64,000 nucleotides of DNA from Chloroflexota bacterium (GCA_014584575.1 JACTMP010000042.1:1-64000), one strand, 5' to 3'. Numbered from the stretch's first letter, positions 1 through 9,152 are shown. Program-made: numbers and translations. The notes: generated by a model from the sequence alone, not told the origin.

Positions 1-98
1 ATGGCTGCGCTGGGCAAGCCCCCCTTACATTCCCTTCGTCGCCATGCCCTGCCCGTAGCTAATCGCGGTCAGCCTTGACCCTTATCTCAATTTGTCTG
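1..98. other. Window edge, no supported gene
   Basis: A short open frame begins with ATG at base 1 and stops at 78 (25 codons), with no recognisable product; it may be the tail of something upstream or chance. The minus strand shows no start with a ribosome site here. I see nothing else before the hairpin at 99-125. Confidence 0.4.
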
Positions 99-125
99 CC
101 CTAAGGGTTTGTGAAACCCTTAGGG
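99..125. repeat. CCCTAAGGGTTT hairpin repeat, copy 1
   Basis: Arms CCCTAAGGGTTT (99-110) and AAACCCTTAGGG (114-125) form a perfect 12-bp stem with a 3-base loop. The ribF stop codon (TAA, 120-122) lies inside the right arm. Closely related hairpins occur at 18086-18122 and 36720-36754. It could end transcription of ribF, but there is no clean T-tract, so a dispersed palindromic repeat is the safer reading. Confidence 0.8.
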
Positions 126-1049
126 TCTGAGCGTGGCGCGCACCTGAGTTACGTCAGCCTGAATCTGGGCTTTGAGTTCGTCCAGGCCGCTGAATTTCTT
201 TTCGGGGCGGATGCGGGCCAGGAATTCCACGCAGAGTTCCTGGTCATACAGGTCGCCGTCAAAGTCCAGCAAGTGGGCTTCGACGGTAAGATGCAGGCCG
301 TCTACGGTGGGGCGGACGCCGACGTTGGTGGCGGCGCGGTAGGGGGTTGGCCCCACCCAGGCGGTGGTGGCATAGACGCCGTGGGCGGGGATGACCTGTT
401 CGGGCCAGTAGGCGGTGTTGGCGGTGGGGAAGCCGATGGTACGGCCGCGTTGGTCGCCCCGGACGACGATGCCGCGCAGGCGATACGGCCGTCCCAAACA
501 CCCATTTGCCGCTTCTATTTCCCCGGCCTGCAAATGGCGGCGGATGCGACTGCTGCTCACCGGTTCATCCTGCCAGGTGACAACATCGTTCACCAGTTCG
601 ACGGTATATCCCTTTTCCCGGCCCAGCGCCTGCAAAAAGGGTACATCCCCTTCCCGCTTGTAACCCAGAGCAAAGTTGCCGCCCCACAACTGGCGCATGT
701 CCAGGTAGCGGCATAACTGCTCTACAAAATCGGCGGCGCGGATGTGGCGCACGTCGTCGTTAAAGGGATGGGTGATGACCACATCTACGCCACAATCGGC
801 CAGCCAGCGGACCCGGTCGGGCAGGGTGGCGATGTAGTACGGCCCGGTCAGGTCGCGCAAGACACGCTGGGGGTGGGGGAAGAAGGTGAGCACGGCCGTG
901 CGCATCCGCATCTCTCTGGCAGCAGCGACCATCCGCTTGAGGACGGTCTGGTGCCCCAGATGCACACCATCGAAGGAGCCAATGGCGACGAGGGTGGGCA
1001 CACGGTGGGGAATGTCGGCGAGTTGGTTAACGGTAATGAAATCGCTCAT
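120..1049 (-). CDS. ribF: Bifunctional riboflavin kinase / FAD synthetase
   Basis: Makes FMN from riboflavin and then FAD from FMN in the cytoplasm. The N-terminal nucleotidyltransferase shows VAIGSFDGVHLGHQ; the C-terminal riboflavin kinase shows GRTIGFPTAN and then a GVYATTAWVG segment. The protein is about 309 residues, normal for bacterial RibF. I chose the ATG at 1049 (MSDFITVNQL): the longer frame to 1100 only translates the ATTGGAGATT repeat in the truB-ribF gap. The stop codon sits in a dispersed hairpin. It follows truB on the same strand, the usual order at the end of the nusA-infB operon, although here that operon lies 33 kb away. Confidence 0.95.
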   Translation of the reverse strand: MSDFITVNQLADIPHRVPTLVAIGSFDGVHLGHQTVLKRMVAAAREMRMRTAVLTFFPHPQRVLRDLTGPYYIATLPDRVRWLADCGVDVVITHPFNDDVRHIRAADFVEQLCRYLDMRQLWGGNFALGYKREGDVPFLQALGREKGYTVELVNDVVTWQDEPVSSSRIRRHLQAGEIEAANGCLGRPYRLRGIVVRGDQRGRTIGFPTANTAYWPEQVIPAHGVYATTAWVGPTPYRAATNVGVRPTVDGLHLTVEAHLLDFDGDLYDQELCVEFLARIRPEKKFSGLDELKAQIQADVTQVRATLRP

Positions 1050-1058
1050 AGTGGTTTG

Positions 1059-1115
1059 TAGAGATTGGAGATTAGAGATTGGAGATTGGGCAATCTCCAA
1101 TCTCCAATTTCTATT
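1059..1115. repeat. ATTGGAGATTAGAG repeat, copy 1
   Basis: A run of GAGATTGGAGATTAGAGATT is followed by its approximate inverted complement CAATCTCCAATCTCCAATTT, giving a snap-back element between truB and ribF. Related copies lie at 38579-38642, 58733-58760 and 62063-62131, always between genes. Confidence 0.75.
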
Positions 1116-1124
1116 TTACCAATT

Positions 1125-2006
1125 TCAAGTGGAATGAAACATTTTGTGTGGCTGCCACTCTTGCGTCTCTTGTAACTGCACAATACCGATAAAGAGATTT
1201 TCGGGTGTATAAGCGCGGGCTAACTGTACCTGGGGGTGGATTAGCTGCCAGGAGACTCTCTGCCCCAGCCATAAACATGCTGTCTCTGCTTCGGTGAAGG
1301 TGACGGGTGGGAGGTGGCGCACGGCCGTGTCCACCGGCAGCATTTGGGTGTTCAGGTGCTCAGGTGTTAAGGTGCCCAGGGGCACGGCCGTGTCTAACGT
1401 GAATTCGCCAACGGCCGTGCGCCGCAGCGCGGCCACATGTCCCCCACAGCCCAACACCTCACCCAGATCATGCGCCAGCGAACGGATATAGGTTCCTGAC
1501 GAACAAACGATCCGCAGCGTCAGCAGAGGCAGGTCAAAGGCCAGTTGTTCCAATTCATAAATGGTGACGGCGCGGGCTTCTATTTCCACTTCTTTGCCCT
1601 GGCGGGCCAATTTGTAGAGCGGCTGCCCCTCTTTTTTGATGGCCGAATAGAGCGGCGGGATTTGTTGGATGGGGCCGCGAAATTGGGCCAGGGCCGTTGT
1701 CAGGTCATCAGGGGTGAAGTGGCACGGCCGTTCCGCCACCACCGCCCCCTCCGCATCATACGTATCCGTGTTTTGCCCCAGGCGAATCATCACCTCATAC
1801 GTTTTGGGCTGCCCCACCAGGTATTCCACCAGCCGCGTCGCCCGCCCCAGGCAAACCAGCAGCACACCGGTCGCCAATGGGTCTAGCGTGCCCGCGTGCC
1901 CCACCCGGCGCAGCCCGGCCACCCGCCGCACCCGGTTCACCACATCATGCGAGGTTAGTCCGGCGGGCTTGTCAATGTTGAGCATACCTTCAACCAAAGA
2001 ATTCAT
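1125..2006 (-). CDS. truB: tRNA pseudouridine(55) synthase TruB
   Basis: Converts U55 in the T-loop of tRNAs to pseudouridine. The start MLNIDKPAGLTSHDVV and the catalytic motif GHAGTLDPLATGVL (Asp at about residue 42 from the chosen start) are diagnostic, as are RGPIQQIPPLYSAIKKEGQPLY and SGTYIRSLAHDLG. About 293 residues. The ATG at 2006 has AAAAGG a few bases upstream; an alternative start at 2027 is less likely. ribF follows 75 bases downstream of the truB stop. An ECF sigma gene diverges 65 bases upstream, so the promoters of both genes must sit in 2007-2070. Confidence 0.96.
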   Translation of the reverse strand: MNSLVEGMLNIDKPAGLTSHDVVNRVRRVAGLRRVGHAGTLDPLATGVLLVCLGRATRLVEYLVGQPKTYEVMIRLGQNTDTYDAEGAVVAERPCHFTPDDLTTALAQFRGPIQQIPPLYSAIKKEGQPLYKLARQGKEVEIEARAVTIYELEQLAFDLPLLTLRIVCSSGTYIRSLAHDLGEVLGCGGHVAALRRTAVGEFTLDTAVPLGTLTPEHLNTQMLPVDTAVRHLPPVTFTEAETACLWLGQRVSWQLIHPQVQLARAYTPENLFIGIVQLQETQEWQPHKMFHST

Positions 2007-2070
2007 AACGAGACCTTTTGCCCCCATTATCCGTTATATTTAACAGAAAGGTAAGTTGGGATGAATTCCT

Positions 2071-2625
2071 ATGCGTGAAGAAGTGACTGCCGCCGTCATT
2101 AAACAGGCCCAGTCTGGTGATACTACTGCCCTGACCGTTCTGTATGAACATTACAGACCGGACGTGTACCAATATCTGTATTACCGCGTGGGCCGGCCGC
2201 AACTGGCCGAGGATTTAACGACGGAGGTTTTTATTCGTGTGATCGAGCATTTGCCGCGTTATCAACAGCGTCGCGTCGCTTTTCGCGCCTGGCTTTTGCA
2301 GATTGCGCGTAATCTGGCGATTGATCATATGCGCAAGATGAATGTCCGCGACCACATTGATCTGGATGACGAGATGCCGGCTGATGTTGATGGGCCGGAA
2401 ACGGCCGTAGACCTTACCCTGACCGGCGACCACCTCAAAAATGCCCTGCGCCGCCTGACGGCCGATCAATGTGATGTCATTGTGCTGCGGTTTGTGGCCG
2501 AGATGCCCATTAACGAAGTGGCGCGGATGCTGAACAAAAGTGAGAGCGCCATCAAAGCGTTACAGGCCCGTGGCCTGGAGGCTTTGCAGAAAATCCTGGC
2601 GCCGCAGAAGGTGTATTATGGCTAA
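2071..2625 (+). CDS. ECF-type RNA polymerase sigma factor
   Basis: A 184-residue sigma-70 family protein with region 2 (QLAEDLTTEVFIRVIEHLPRY, then AFRAWLLQIARNLAIDHMR) and region 4 (LTADQCDVIVLRFVAEMPINEVARMLNKSESAIKALQARG) joined by an acidic linker. It would direct RNA polymerase to a dedicated promoter set. The stop overlaps the start of the next gene by eight bases (ATGGCTAA), so translation of the FecR-type membrane protein is probably coupled. That pairing suggests a surface-responsive sigma/anti-sigma-like pair, although no canonical zinc anti-sigma domain is visible in the partner. Confidence 0.9.
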   Translation: MREEVTAAVIKQAQSGDTTALTVLYEHYRPDVYQYLYYRVGRPQLAEDLTTEVFIRVIEHLPRYQQRRVAFRAWLLQIARNLAIDHMRKMNVRDHIDLDDEMPADVDGPETAVDLTLTGDHLKNALRRLTADQCDVIVLRFVAEMPINEVARMLNKSESAIKALQARGLEALQKILAPQKVYYG

Positions 2626-4876
2626 TCAAGATGATTTGCTGCAACAGTATATTGCCTTGTTAGAGTCTGGCATGTCGCTGGAAGAGGTGCTTAGCCGCCT
2701 GCCTAAAGACGAGGTTCGCCTGCGGGGGCTGCTGCAACTGACGGCCGCCATTCGCGCCGTGCCCCGGCCTGAACCTAACACGGCCGTCAGCCGCAATGGG
2801 GTCGTGCGAGACTTCATTCAAGAACGCGCCCGCCAGCAGGAACAACGGCCGTCCCCCTCCCGGTGGCGGCCTGGCTGGGCCATTCCCCGCCTGGCGCTGG
2901 GTGGTCTGGCGGCCGCCATCATGCTGCTGTTTGGCCTCCTCTGGCTCACCTCTCTGAGCCACCAGGTGCAAACCGCCAGCGCCCTGACGTTGGCCGAGGC
3001 CAGCGGTCAGATCGAAGTGCTGACCAGCGACGGCGCTGCCTGGCAACCCATACAGGCTGGCGCTTCTCTGGCTGCCGGGCAGAGCGTGCGCAGCGGCCCC
3101 GGCTCTATGGCCCTGCTGCAATTTGTGGATGGCAGCCAGCTACACCTGACGGCCAACAGCGAACTATCCATCGTCGTCCTGCAACAAGGCGAGGGGGAGA
3201 AACTGTTGGTGGAATTGATGCAGCCGGTCGGCCGTACCCGGCACCAGGTGACGCCGCTGCGCCATCCCGAATCTGCCTATGTGGTGCATACCCCTTCTGG
3301 CGAGGCGGCCGTGCGCGGCACCACCTTTTCGGTGGCGGTGGCGGCTGATGGTCACGCTTATTTTGCCGTAGATGAAGGAGAGGTGTTGGTGACGGCCCAG
3401 GGCACGGCCGTGCCCATTGCCGCCGGACACGCTACCAGTACCCAGATCGGACAGGCGCCGGCCCTGCCGATACGCACCTTCCGCACTCAAGGCGAACTGC
3501 TGCACCGGGATCGCCCCATCTGGCAAATTGATGAAATGCTGGTATACGTCACGGAAGAAACCATCGTGATGGGCACAATTAACATCGGCGATTGGGTGGA
3601 AGTATCGGGGCGTATATTGCCCAACGGCCGTTGGCAGGCAGACACTGTGGAACTGGCGGCAGAGGCCGATCATCGCGGTGCTTTTGTTGGGGTGCTGCAA
3701 GCCATGACGCCGCAACTGTGGCTGGTAGACGGTATTTCGGTAGCCGTAACGGCTGACACCGAACGGCCGTCTGACCTGGCAATCGGCGATCTGGTGCGGG
3801 TGGTGTATGCGCCGGGCGCGGACGGCCGTCGCCTGGCCTTGCAGATTCAGGCGCTGAGCCGGGCTGCTGCCACCACACCGGCCCAGCAGGGCGAAGAGCC
3901 GCTGCAACCGGCCCGCCCCAGCCTCTCCCTGGAGCCGGATGAACTGGAAACAACCGGCTGCACCACCAGCTATACCCTGACCGGTTCTCTGGAAAATGAT
4001 GGCGAACCGCCGCAAGATGCGGCCGCCAACGTGGAACTGGGCTACATACTGCTCACCGGGGCGCAATTTGTGGAAGCAGTCAGCCTCAACCCGACCGGTT
4101 GGGAAAACATTCCCGCCGGGGAAACGGTGGCCTTCACCGTCCAGATTGATTTAGATGACGCCTGGTTGGCAGCGCCGCCGGAGTCGGAAGTGAAACTGCG
4201 CCTGTTCATTGCCGCCGAAAGCAATCGCCCCGACCACCACCGCACCCGGCTGACCATCACCTTGATCCAGACCTGTGATAAGCCACTTAACACGCCAACC
4301 GCCTCGCCCACCGCCATCGGCGGTGCGCCCACTCCCACCACTCCCACCACCGGCAACTGCACCGGCGTTTCGCCGCACCCCGAAGGCACACGGCTGGCCC
4401 AGGTTTACGGCGTGCCCTATGAAGATATCATGGGCTGGTTCTGCGCCGGGTTTGGTTTTGGCGAGATTGATCTGGCGTATGGTTTGAGCCAGGAGACGGG
4501 CACGGCCGTTGCCGTCATCTTTGACATGCGCAGCCAGGGCATGGGCTGGGGCGAAATTATGCAGGCGTTAGGTGTGCTGCCCGGTCCACCCACCCAAGTG
4601 CCGCCGCCCATCCCCACCGTCCCGGTGACGCCCGGCGGCGACCCCACTGAACCCCCGGAACCGACTGAACCCCCGGAACCGACCGAAGAACCAGAACCGA
4701 CAGAAATGCCAGAACCGACGGAAACGCCGGAACCAACCGAAACGCCAGAACCGACGGAAACGCCAGAACCGACGGAAACGCCAGAGCCGACGGAAGAACC
4801 GGATGGTGGCGCTGGGCCACCGGTCCCACCGCCTGTCCCGACCATGACACCGCCGACGCCACCCGGCCCACCGTAA
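2618..4876 (+). CDS. Membrane-anchored FecR-domain protein with Pro-Thr-Glu stalk
   Basis: About 752 residues from the ATG at 2618 (MANQDDLLQQYIALLESG), which overlaps the sigma gene. A short cytoplasmic helical part (1-85) is followed by one membrane segment (about 87-112, AAAIMLLFGLLWLTSL) and a FecR-like domain with SGPGSMALLQFVDGSQLHL and AVRGTTFSVAV. Then come DUF5666-like beta modules (VEVSGRILPNGRW; FVGVLQAMTPQLWLVDG), a repeat-type domain, and a C-terminal EPTETP hexapeptide stalk. Inferred role: it senses or transmits a surface signal to the upstream sigma factor. The DNA between 2540 and 2618 in this frame is only the shadow of the sigma gene. Confidence 0.82.
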   Translation: MANQDDLLQQYIALLESGMSLEEVLSRLPKDEVRLRGLLQLTAAIRAVPRPEPNTAVSRNGVVRDFIQERARQQEQRPSPSRWRPGWAIPRLALGGLAAAIMLLFGLLWLTSLSHQVQTASALTLAEASGQIEVLTSDGAAWQPIQAGASLAAGQSVRSGPGSMALLQFVDGSQLHLTANSELSIVVLQQGEGEKLLVELMQPVGRTRHQVTPLRHPESAYVVHTPSGEAAVRGTTFSVAVAADGHAYFAVDEGEVLVTAQGTAVPIAAGHATSTQIGQAPALPIRTFRTQGELLHRDRPIWQIDEMLVYVTEETIVMGTINIGDWVEVSGRILPNGRWQADTVELAAEADHRGAFVGVLQAMTPQLWLVDGISVAVTADTERPSDLAIGDLVRVVYAPGADGRRLALQIQALSRAAATTPAQQGEEPLQPARPSLSLEPDELETTGCTTSYTLTGSLENDGEPPQDAAANVELGYILLTGAQFVEAVSLNPTGWENIPAGETVAFTVQIDLDDAWLAAPPESEVKLRLFIAAESNRPDHHRTRLTITLIQTCDKPLNTPTASPTAIGGAPTPTTPTTGNCTGVSPHPEGTRLAQVYGVPYEDIMGWFCAGFGFGEIDLAYGLSQETGTAVAVIFDMRSQGMGWGEIMQALGVLPGPPTQVPPPIPTVPVTPGGDPTEPPEPTEPPEPTEEPEPTEMPEPTETPEPTETPEPTETPEPTETPEPTEEPDGGAGPPVPPPVPTMTPPTPPGPP
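4643..4800 (+). repeat. 18-bp tandem repeat coding for EPTETP units
   Basis: About eight imperfect 18-base units of the type CCAGAACCGACGGAAACG encode (E/T)PPEPTE-like hexapeptides near the C-terminus of the FecR-domain protein. The last four units are nearly identical, so copy number is probably variable. Confidence 0.85.
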
Positions 4877-5016
4877 CCAACACCACGCCCCCGCCGCTTT
4901 TCCTGCCATCATTGTCCGCCTGTAACCGGCGACACAATTGAATTGCCCTGCTTATGCTGGCAACCCGGCTTCTCATTCGTTTCCTCTGGTCGGTTGCCGC
5001 AGAGGAAGATACTGTT

Positions 5017-5400
5017 ATGAAGCGCGTCCTGATAGTGGAAGATTTTGAATCTAACCGTGCCTGGATTCGGGAAATGATTGAACTTTTGTACCCGGAAGTG
5101 CAGGTATTGGAAGCGCCAAACGGCCGTGAAGGAGTAACTCTGGCGCTGGTCGAACGACCAGACCTGATCATCCTGGATACCAATATGCCCTTGATGGATG
5201 GGTATGAAACGGCCCGCGCCCTGAACGCCTTGCCCCAGACGCAGACCATTCCCCTCATCGGCATGACATTGGTGGGGAATGAACATTCGAGTACGTTGGC
5301 TTATTTACGGCCGTTTTGCCAGTCTGTATTGCTGAAACCTTTTAACGCGGCGCAGTTGGGGGCCGCTCTGGGGACCGCTCTCAGACAAAGTCTGGTCTAA
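5017..5400 (+). CDS. Single-domain response regulator (CheY-like receiver)
   Basis: A 127-residue receiver with no output domain. The acidic pocket (VLIVEDFE), the phosphoacceptor Asp54 in IILDTNMPLMDG, the Thr of IGMTLVG and the Lys of VLLKPF are all present, so it should be phosphorylatable. The ATG at 5017 has AGAGGAAG nine bases upstream; an earlier in-frame start at 4954 lacks one. The cognate kinase is not adjacent; the nearest kinases are in the chemosensory block at 29-33 kb. Confidence 0.9.
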   Translation: MKRVLIVEDFESNRAWIREMIELLYPEVQVLEAPNGREGVTLALVERPDLIILDTNMPLMDGYETARALNALPQTQTIPLIGMTLVGNEHSSTLAYLRPFCQSVLLKPFNAAQLGAALGTALRQSLV

Positions 5401-5431
5401 ACCGGCTTTAGCACCGGAAACGGAGGTGGAT

Positions 5432-7450
5432 ATGTCCAGGTCTATGCAATTTTTGATGGGGATAGTTTTGTGTTATCTATGCCTCATGATCGCCGTTTCA
5501 CCGCTGGTACACGCTACACCCGCAACCACCGAAACCGCACAATTGACGGCCGTTGACGCCAGCGCGGCGGCACATTTTGGTTTGTCTGTGGCCGCAGAGG
5601 GGGACACGGCCGTGATCGGCGCACCGGGGGACGCGGGCAATGTGGGGGCTGCTTATATTTTCACCCGCTCCGGCGGCGCCTGGGCCGAGGCGGCCAAACT
5701 GGTGGCTGCTGATGGCGAGGTGGGCGATTTGTTTGGCACGGCCGTTGCCATTCAGGGCAATACCATCCTCGTTGGCGCCAAAGGTGACGATGATGCCGGC
5801 GCTAACGCTGGCGCGGCCTATATCTATACAAACGATGGCAGCGGTTGGGCAGAAACGGCCAAACTGCTGCCCGGCGAACTGGGGGATACCCATTTTGGTT
5901 TCACCCTCTCACTAGACGGCGATACCATCGCCGTAGGCGCTCCCTACACCGACAGCGGCACGACCAATTCGGGCGCAGCTTACCTGTTTGAAGACAACGG
6001 CGGTGGCTGGGCACAAACGGCGCGGCTGGCAACCGGTGGCGGTGGCCCGGTGTTGAGCGATCTGTTTGGCTGGTCGGTGGCTCTCAGTGGGGACTTGCTG
6101 CTGGTGGGCGCACCGCTGGATGACGTGGTTTACGCCTTTGCGCGCGACGGGGGTGGGTGGTCGGAAACGGCCGTTCTCAGCGGCGACAGTACCCAATCCG
6201 GCGACCGTTTTGGTTTTGCCGTTACCACAGATGGCAGCCGTATTCTCATTGGCGCACCGCAGGATGATGACGCCGGAAGCAATGCCGGGGCCGCTTTCCT
6301 GTTTGTCCCGGACGGCGGCGGCTGGCAGCAAGAAGCGCGGCTGCTGCCCACCGGTGCGCCCCCCTTGTTTGGTTCCGCATTTGGCCGGTCGGTGGCGTTG
6401 TGGGCGGACACGGCCGTTGTCGGCGCACCCAACAGCAAGGGAGTGGTGGATGCCGAGGAATCGGGGGTTGCCTACCTCTATCGGTTTGACGGCGTGAATT
6501 GGCTGGAACTGGACATGCTGACGGCCAGTGATGCGGCGGAATTTGATCATCTGGGTACGGCCGTAGCCCTGAGTATGGCCGGCGTCCTGGCAGGCGCGCC
6601 GGACAGTGACGCCGCCGGGGATGATGCGGGCGCAGTCTATTATTTTGCCCTGGACAGTGCGCCGCCCCCACCGCCGGGTGGTGTGCAGAGCTGCCTGGCT
6701 GAAGAACAAAGCAGCGAAGAAGTGCTGCCCGGCATTACCCTCACCTGGGACAGCGCCCTGCGCTGCCTGGATGCGCCGATGCAAGGCCAATATGCTTTCA
6801 CCGTCACGATGATGGCTGACGCCGGTAATTCTACGGCCGTTGTCATAGACGATATTGCTCTCACCCACACCACGCCCCGCCCACTGGGGCAACCTCCGGT
6901 AGCCGACATAGATGTTGTGACCGGGCTGACCATGACGCTGGCTGCCGGGGACAGCGATTCATTCTCCGTGGAGGGCAGTTACGAGATGGTCACAACCGGC
7001 GAAGGGCAAAAGGCGAATCTGCATTTTTGCGCCAGCGGCTATGATGAAACGACCGGCGAGCCGTTTTTCCTGGGGCTGAACGCCTTCCTGCGCGGCCCTG
7101 GCGCTGAGGAAGATGGTGATGGCCCGCCGCCGCCACCGCCCGCGATCAGCCAGATCAACGTGACGCCTGGGCCGCTGGGGGCCATCATTACCTGGCATAC
7201 AGATAATCCCGCTACCAGCGAAGTCATTTACTACGCAGTGGATAATCCGGGGGCGGTGATGAGCATAACGCAGGGTTGTATGGCTGCTACGCAGCATACC
7301 ATCCAGCTTCGCCACCTGCTGCCGGGCACAGAATATCGTTTTCGGGTGCAATCCCGTATTGGTGAGGGGGCGGTAACGACCTCTGGGGAATTGAACTTCA
7401 CAACGACGCAGTTAAGCGAACGATTATATTTACCGTTAGTCTACCGATAG
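5432..7450 (+). CDS. Exported seven-repeat FG-GAP propeller protein ending in YLPLVYR
   Basis: About 672 residues. A signal peptide (MQFLMGIVLCYLCLMIAVSP) is followed by seven FG-GAP_2-type repeats, each with an HFGLSVA / LFGTAVA / HFGFTLS / LFGWSVA / RFGFAVT / AFGRSVA / HLGTAVA core and a VIGAP-like strand, which should close as a seven-bladed beta propeller. A beta domain (about 415-545) and a fibronectin III-like domain (GAIITWHTDNPATSEVIYY, LLPGTEYRFRV) follow. The last residues are RLYLPLVYR. The ATG at 5432 is preceded by GGAGG at 5422; the GTG at 5426 is too close. A paralogue lies at 16712-18073. Function unknown; binding or adhesion is the usual guess. Confidence 0.85.
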   Translation: MSRSMQFLMGIVLCYLCLMIAVSPLVHATPATTETAQLTAVDASAAAHFGLSVAAEGDTAVIGAPGDAGNVGAAYIFTRSGGAWAEAAKLVAADGEVGDLFGTAVAIQGNTILVGAKGDDDAGANAGAAYIYTNDGSGWAETAKLLPGELGDTHFGFTLSLDGDTIAVGAPYTDSGTTNSGAAYLFEDNGGGWAQTARLATGGGGPVLSDLFGWSVALSGDLLLVGAPLDDVVYAFARDGGGWSETAVLSGDSTQSGDRFGFAVTTDGSRILIGAPQDDDAGSNAGAAFLFVPDGGGWQQEARLLPTGAPPLFGSAFGRSVALWADTAVVGAPNSKGVVDAEESGVAYLYRFDGVNWLELDMLTASDAAEFDHLGTAVALSMAGVLAGAPDSDAAGDDAGAVYYFALDSAPPPPPGGVQSCLAEEQSSEEVLPGITLTWDSALRCLDAPMQGQYAFTVTMMADAGNSTAVVIDDIALTHTTPRPLGQPPVADIDVVTGLTMTLAAGDSDSFSVEGSYEMVTTGEGQKANLHFCASGYDETTGEPFFLGLNAFLRGPGAEEDGDGPPPPPPAISQINVTPGPLGAIITWHTDNPATSEVIYYAVDNPGAVMSITQGCMAATQHTIQLRHLLPGTEYRFRVQSRIGEGAVTTSGELNFTTTQLSERLYLPLVYR

Positions 7451-7550
7451 GGATTGTTGGGCAATTTGAAACATTTAGCCCAGAGGGAGATTATATACCT
7501 GGTAGATACATCTTTCGTGGGCTGATGCGAAGCCATATGATGGGTAGTTT

Positions 7551-9152
7551 ATGAGCGCATTCACCAGAAATCGTCATCCAGTGGGAAGGTGGAAAAAGAT
7601 TGGGTTATTTTTCTTTTTCACGCTTCTGGCTGCTTTGATTATTTACGCGCTGGCAGCGCCGGCAGCGCCGCCCCGGCAACAGTCGGTGCGCGCCACACCG
7701 GCGGAGTTGCTGGACGGCCGTGAACAGGCTCTGGCCGCGCTGGCAGACCTGTACAATGACGATCCAGCCGCCCGGCGAGAGTCACAAAGCAGCGGTTTGC
7801 TGGCGTCTTTTTCCCGTTGGGTATCTCGCCTGATAGACGACCCTTACTTCTTTGTCTTCAAACCCCACCCGACTGAGGCGCACATATTTCTCATTCTCTG
7901 CCTGCTGCTGCTGGCGCCGCAGGGGATATTCACCATGTGCTGGATGCTCTATGCCTGGAATGATCCGGGCCAGGCAGACCAGGGCGAGTCGCCACGCGAC
8001 TATCATGAGCCACACTATTCGTTTACAGCGTTGGTTCCGGCGCGCCACGAGGAAGCGGTCATTAAAGATACCATTTACGCCGTCAATGCCATTGATTATC
8101 CATCCCATCTGAAAGAGGTTTTAATTCTCGTCAGAGATGAGGACGACGCAGACACCATTAGAAAAGCGGAACAGGCCATTGCTGAGCTTGGTGACGCCAA
8201 TGTTCATCTCATTACCTTCAAGGATGGCCCCAAGAATAAACCAAATGGGCTTAACCGGGGTCTGAGAGTGGCTACGAACGACGTGGTGTGTATTTTTGAC
8301 GCCGAGGATGAACCCCATCCGGCTATCTATAACATTGTGAACACTGTCATGCTGCGTGATGAGGCTGATGTCGTTCAGGCTGGTGTGCAGTTGATGAACA
8401 TTGACTCTAGCTGGTTTTCCGCCTTTAACTGCCTGGAGTATTTTTTCTGGTTCAAATCGGGGCTGCGTTTTTTTACTCACCTGTTGCACGTAACGCCGCT
8501 GGGCGGGAATACGGTTTTTTTCAAACGAAGCTGGCTGAATCAAATTGGTGGTTGGGATGATCACCTTTTGACTGAGGATGCGGACATTGGTATTCGCCTG
8601 GTTTTGCAAGGCGCCAGGCTTCGAATCGTCTACGACGCTCAACATGTGACTCAGGAGGAAACTCCGGCCAGTACCGGGCAGTTTATTAAGCAGCGCACGC
8701 GCTGGTCACAAGGGTTTTATGAAATCCTTTTCAAATTCGATTGGTGGCGGCTGGCGCAATGGCGGCAAAAAATTGGCGCCATGTACATCCTGATGAACCC
8801 TTTTTTGCAAGCATCTCTGATCTTTTACTTGCCATTAGGGTTGTACGTGCTGTTGACGCAGGAGGTGAGTGTGGCGCTGGCTGTGTTGTCTTATATTCCG
8901 CTGGCTCTGCTGCTGATTCAACTGCTGCTAAATCTGGCTGGTATCCGCGAATTTGCCGCCACCTATCAGAAGAGGCTGCCCCGGTTCTTTACGCTAAAAA
9001 TGATCGCCGTCTTTTATCCGTTTCAGCTTATGCTGGCTGCGGCCTCGTTCCGGGCGATTTTTCGCTATGTAAAAGGCAACCGCGCCTGGGAGAAGACGAC
9101 GCACAGTAATCTACATCGCGCGCCGGTGGATATGCGGAGAGAGAGTATCTGA
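7551..9152 (+). CDS. Processive family 2 membrane glycosyltransferase
   Basis: 533 residues. Membrane segments at about 17-36 and 112-136, a cytoplasmic GT2 catalytic domain (155-390), and three or four membrane segments at the C-terminus. The GT2 signature is complete: FTALVPARHEE, the sugar-nucleotide Asp pair in FDAEDEP (250-253), TEDADIG (341-347) and QRTRWSQG (381-388), the QxxRW motif of processive synthases such as cellulose, hyaluronan and poly-GlcNAc synthases. The polymer cannot be named. The stop overlaps the next start (TGATG), so it is co-translated with the GT39-like protein. Confidence 0.9.
   Translation: MSAFTRNRHPVGRWKKIGLFFFFTLLAALIIYALAAPAAPPRQQSVRATPAELLDGREQALAALADLYNDDPAARRESQSSGLLASFSRWVSRLIDDPYFFVFKPHPTEAHIFLILCLLLLAPQGIFTMCWMLYAWNDPGQADQGESPRDYHEPHYSFTALVPARHEEAVIKDTIYAVNAIDYPSHLKEVLILVRDEDDADTIRKAEQAIAELGDANVHLITFKDGPKNKPNGLNRGLRVATNDVVCIFDAEDEPHPAIYNIVNTVMLRDEADVVQAGVQLMNIDSSWFSAFNCLEYFFWFKSGLRFFTHLLHVTPLGGNTVFFKRSWLNQIGGWDDHLLTEDADIGIRLVLQGARLRIVYDAQHVTQEETPASTGQFIKQRTRWSQGFYEILFKFDWWRLAQWRQKIGAMYILMNPFLQASLIFYLPLGLYVLLTQEVSVALAVLSYIPLALLLIQLLLNLAGIREFAATYQKRLPRFFTLKMIAVFYPFQLMLAAASFRAIFRYVKGNRAWEKTTHSNLHRAPVDMRRESI

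Noticed and set aside
4643..4800. Regular repeats that could suggest a CRISPR array
   Set aside because: The 18-base units are contiguous with no spacers and encode a Pro-Thr-Glu stalk in frame.
5912..6892. 326-codon minus-strand frame
   Set aside because: Antisense to the FG-GAP repeats, whose periodic codons keep that frame open.
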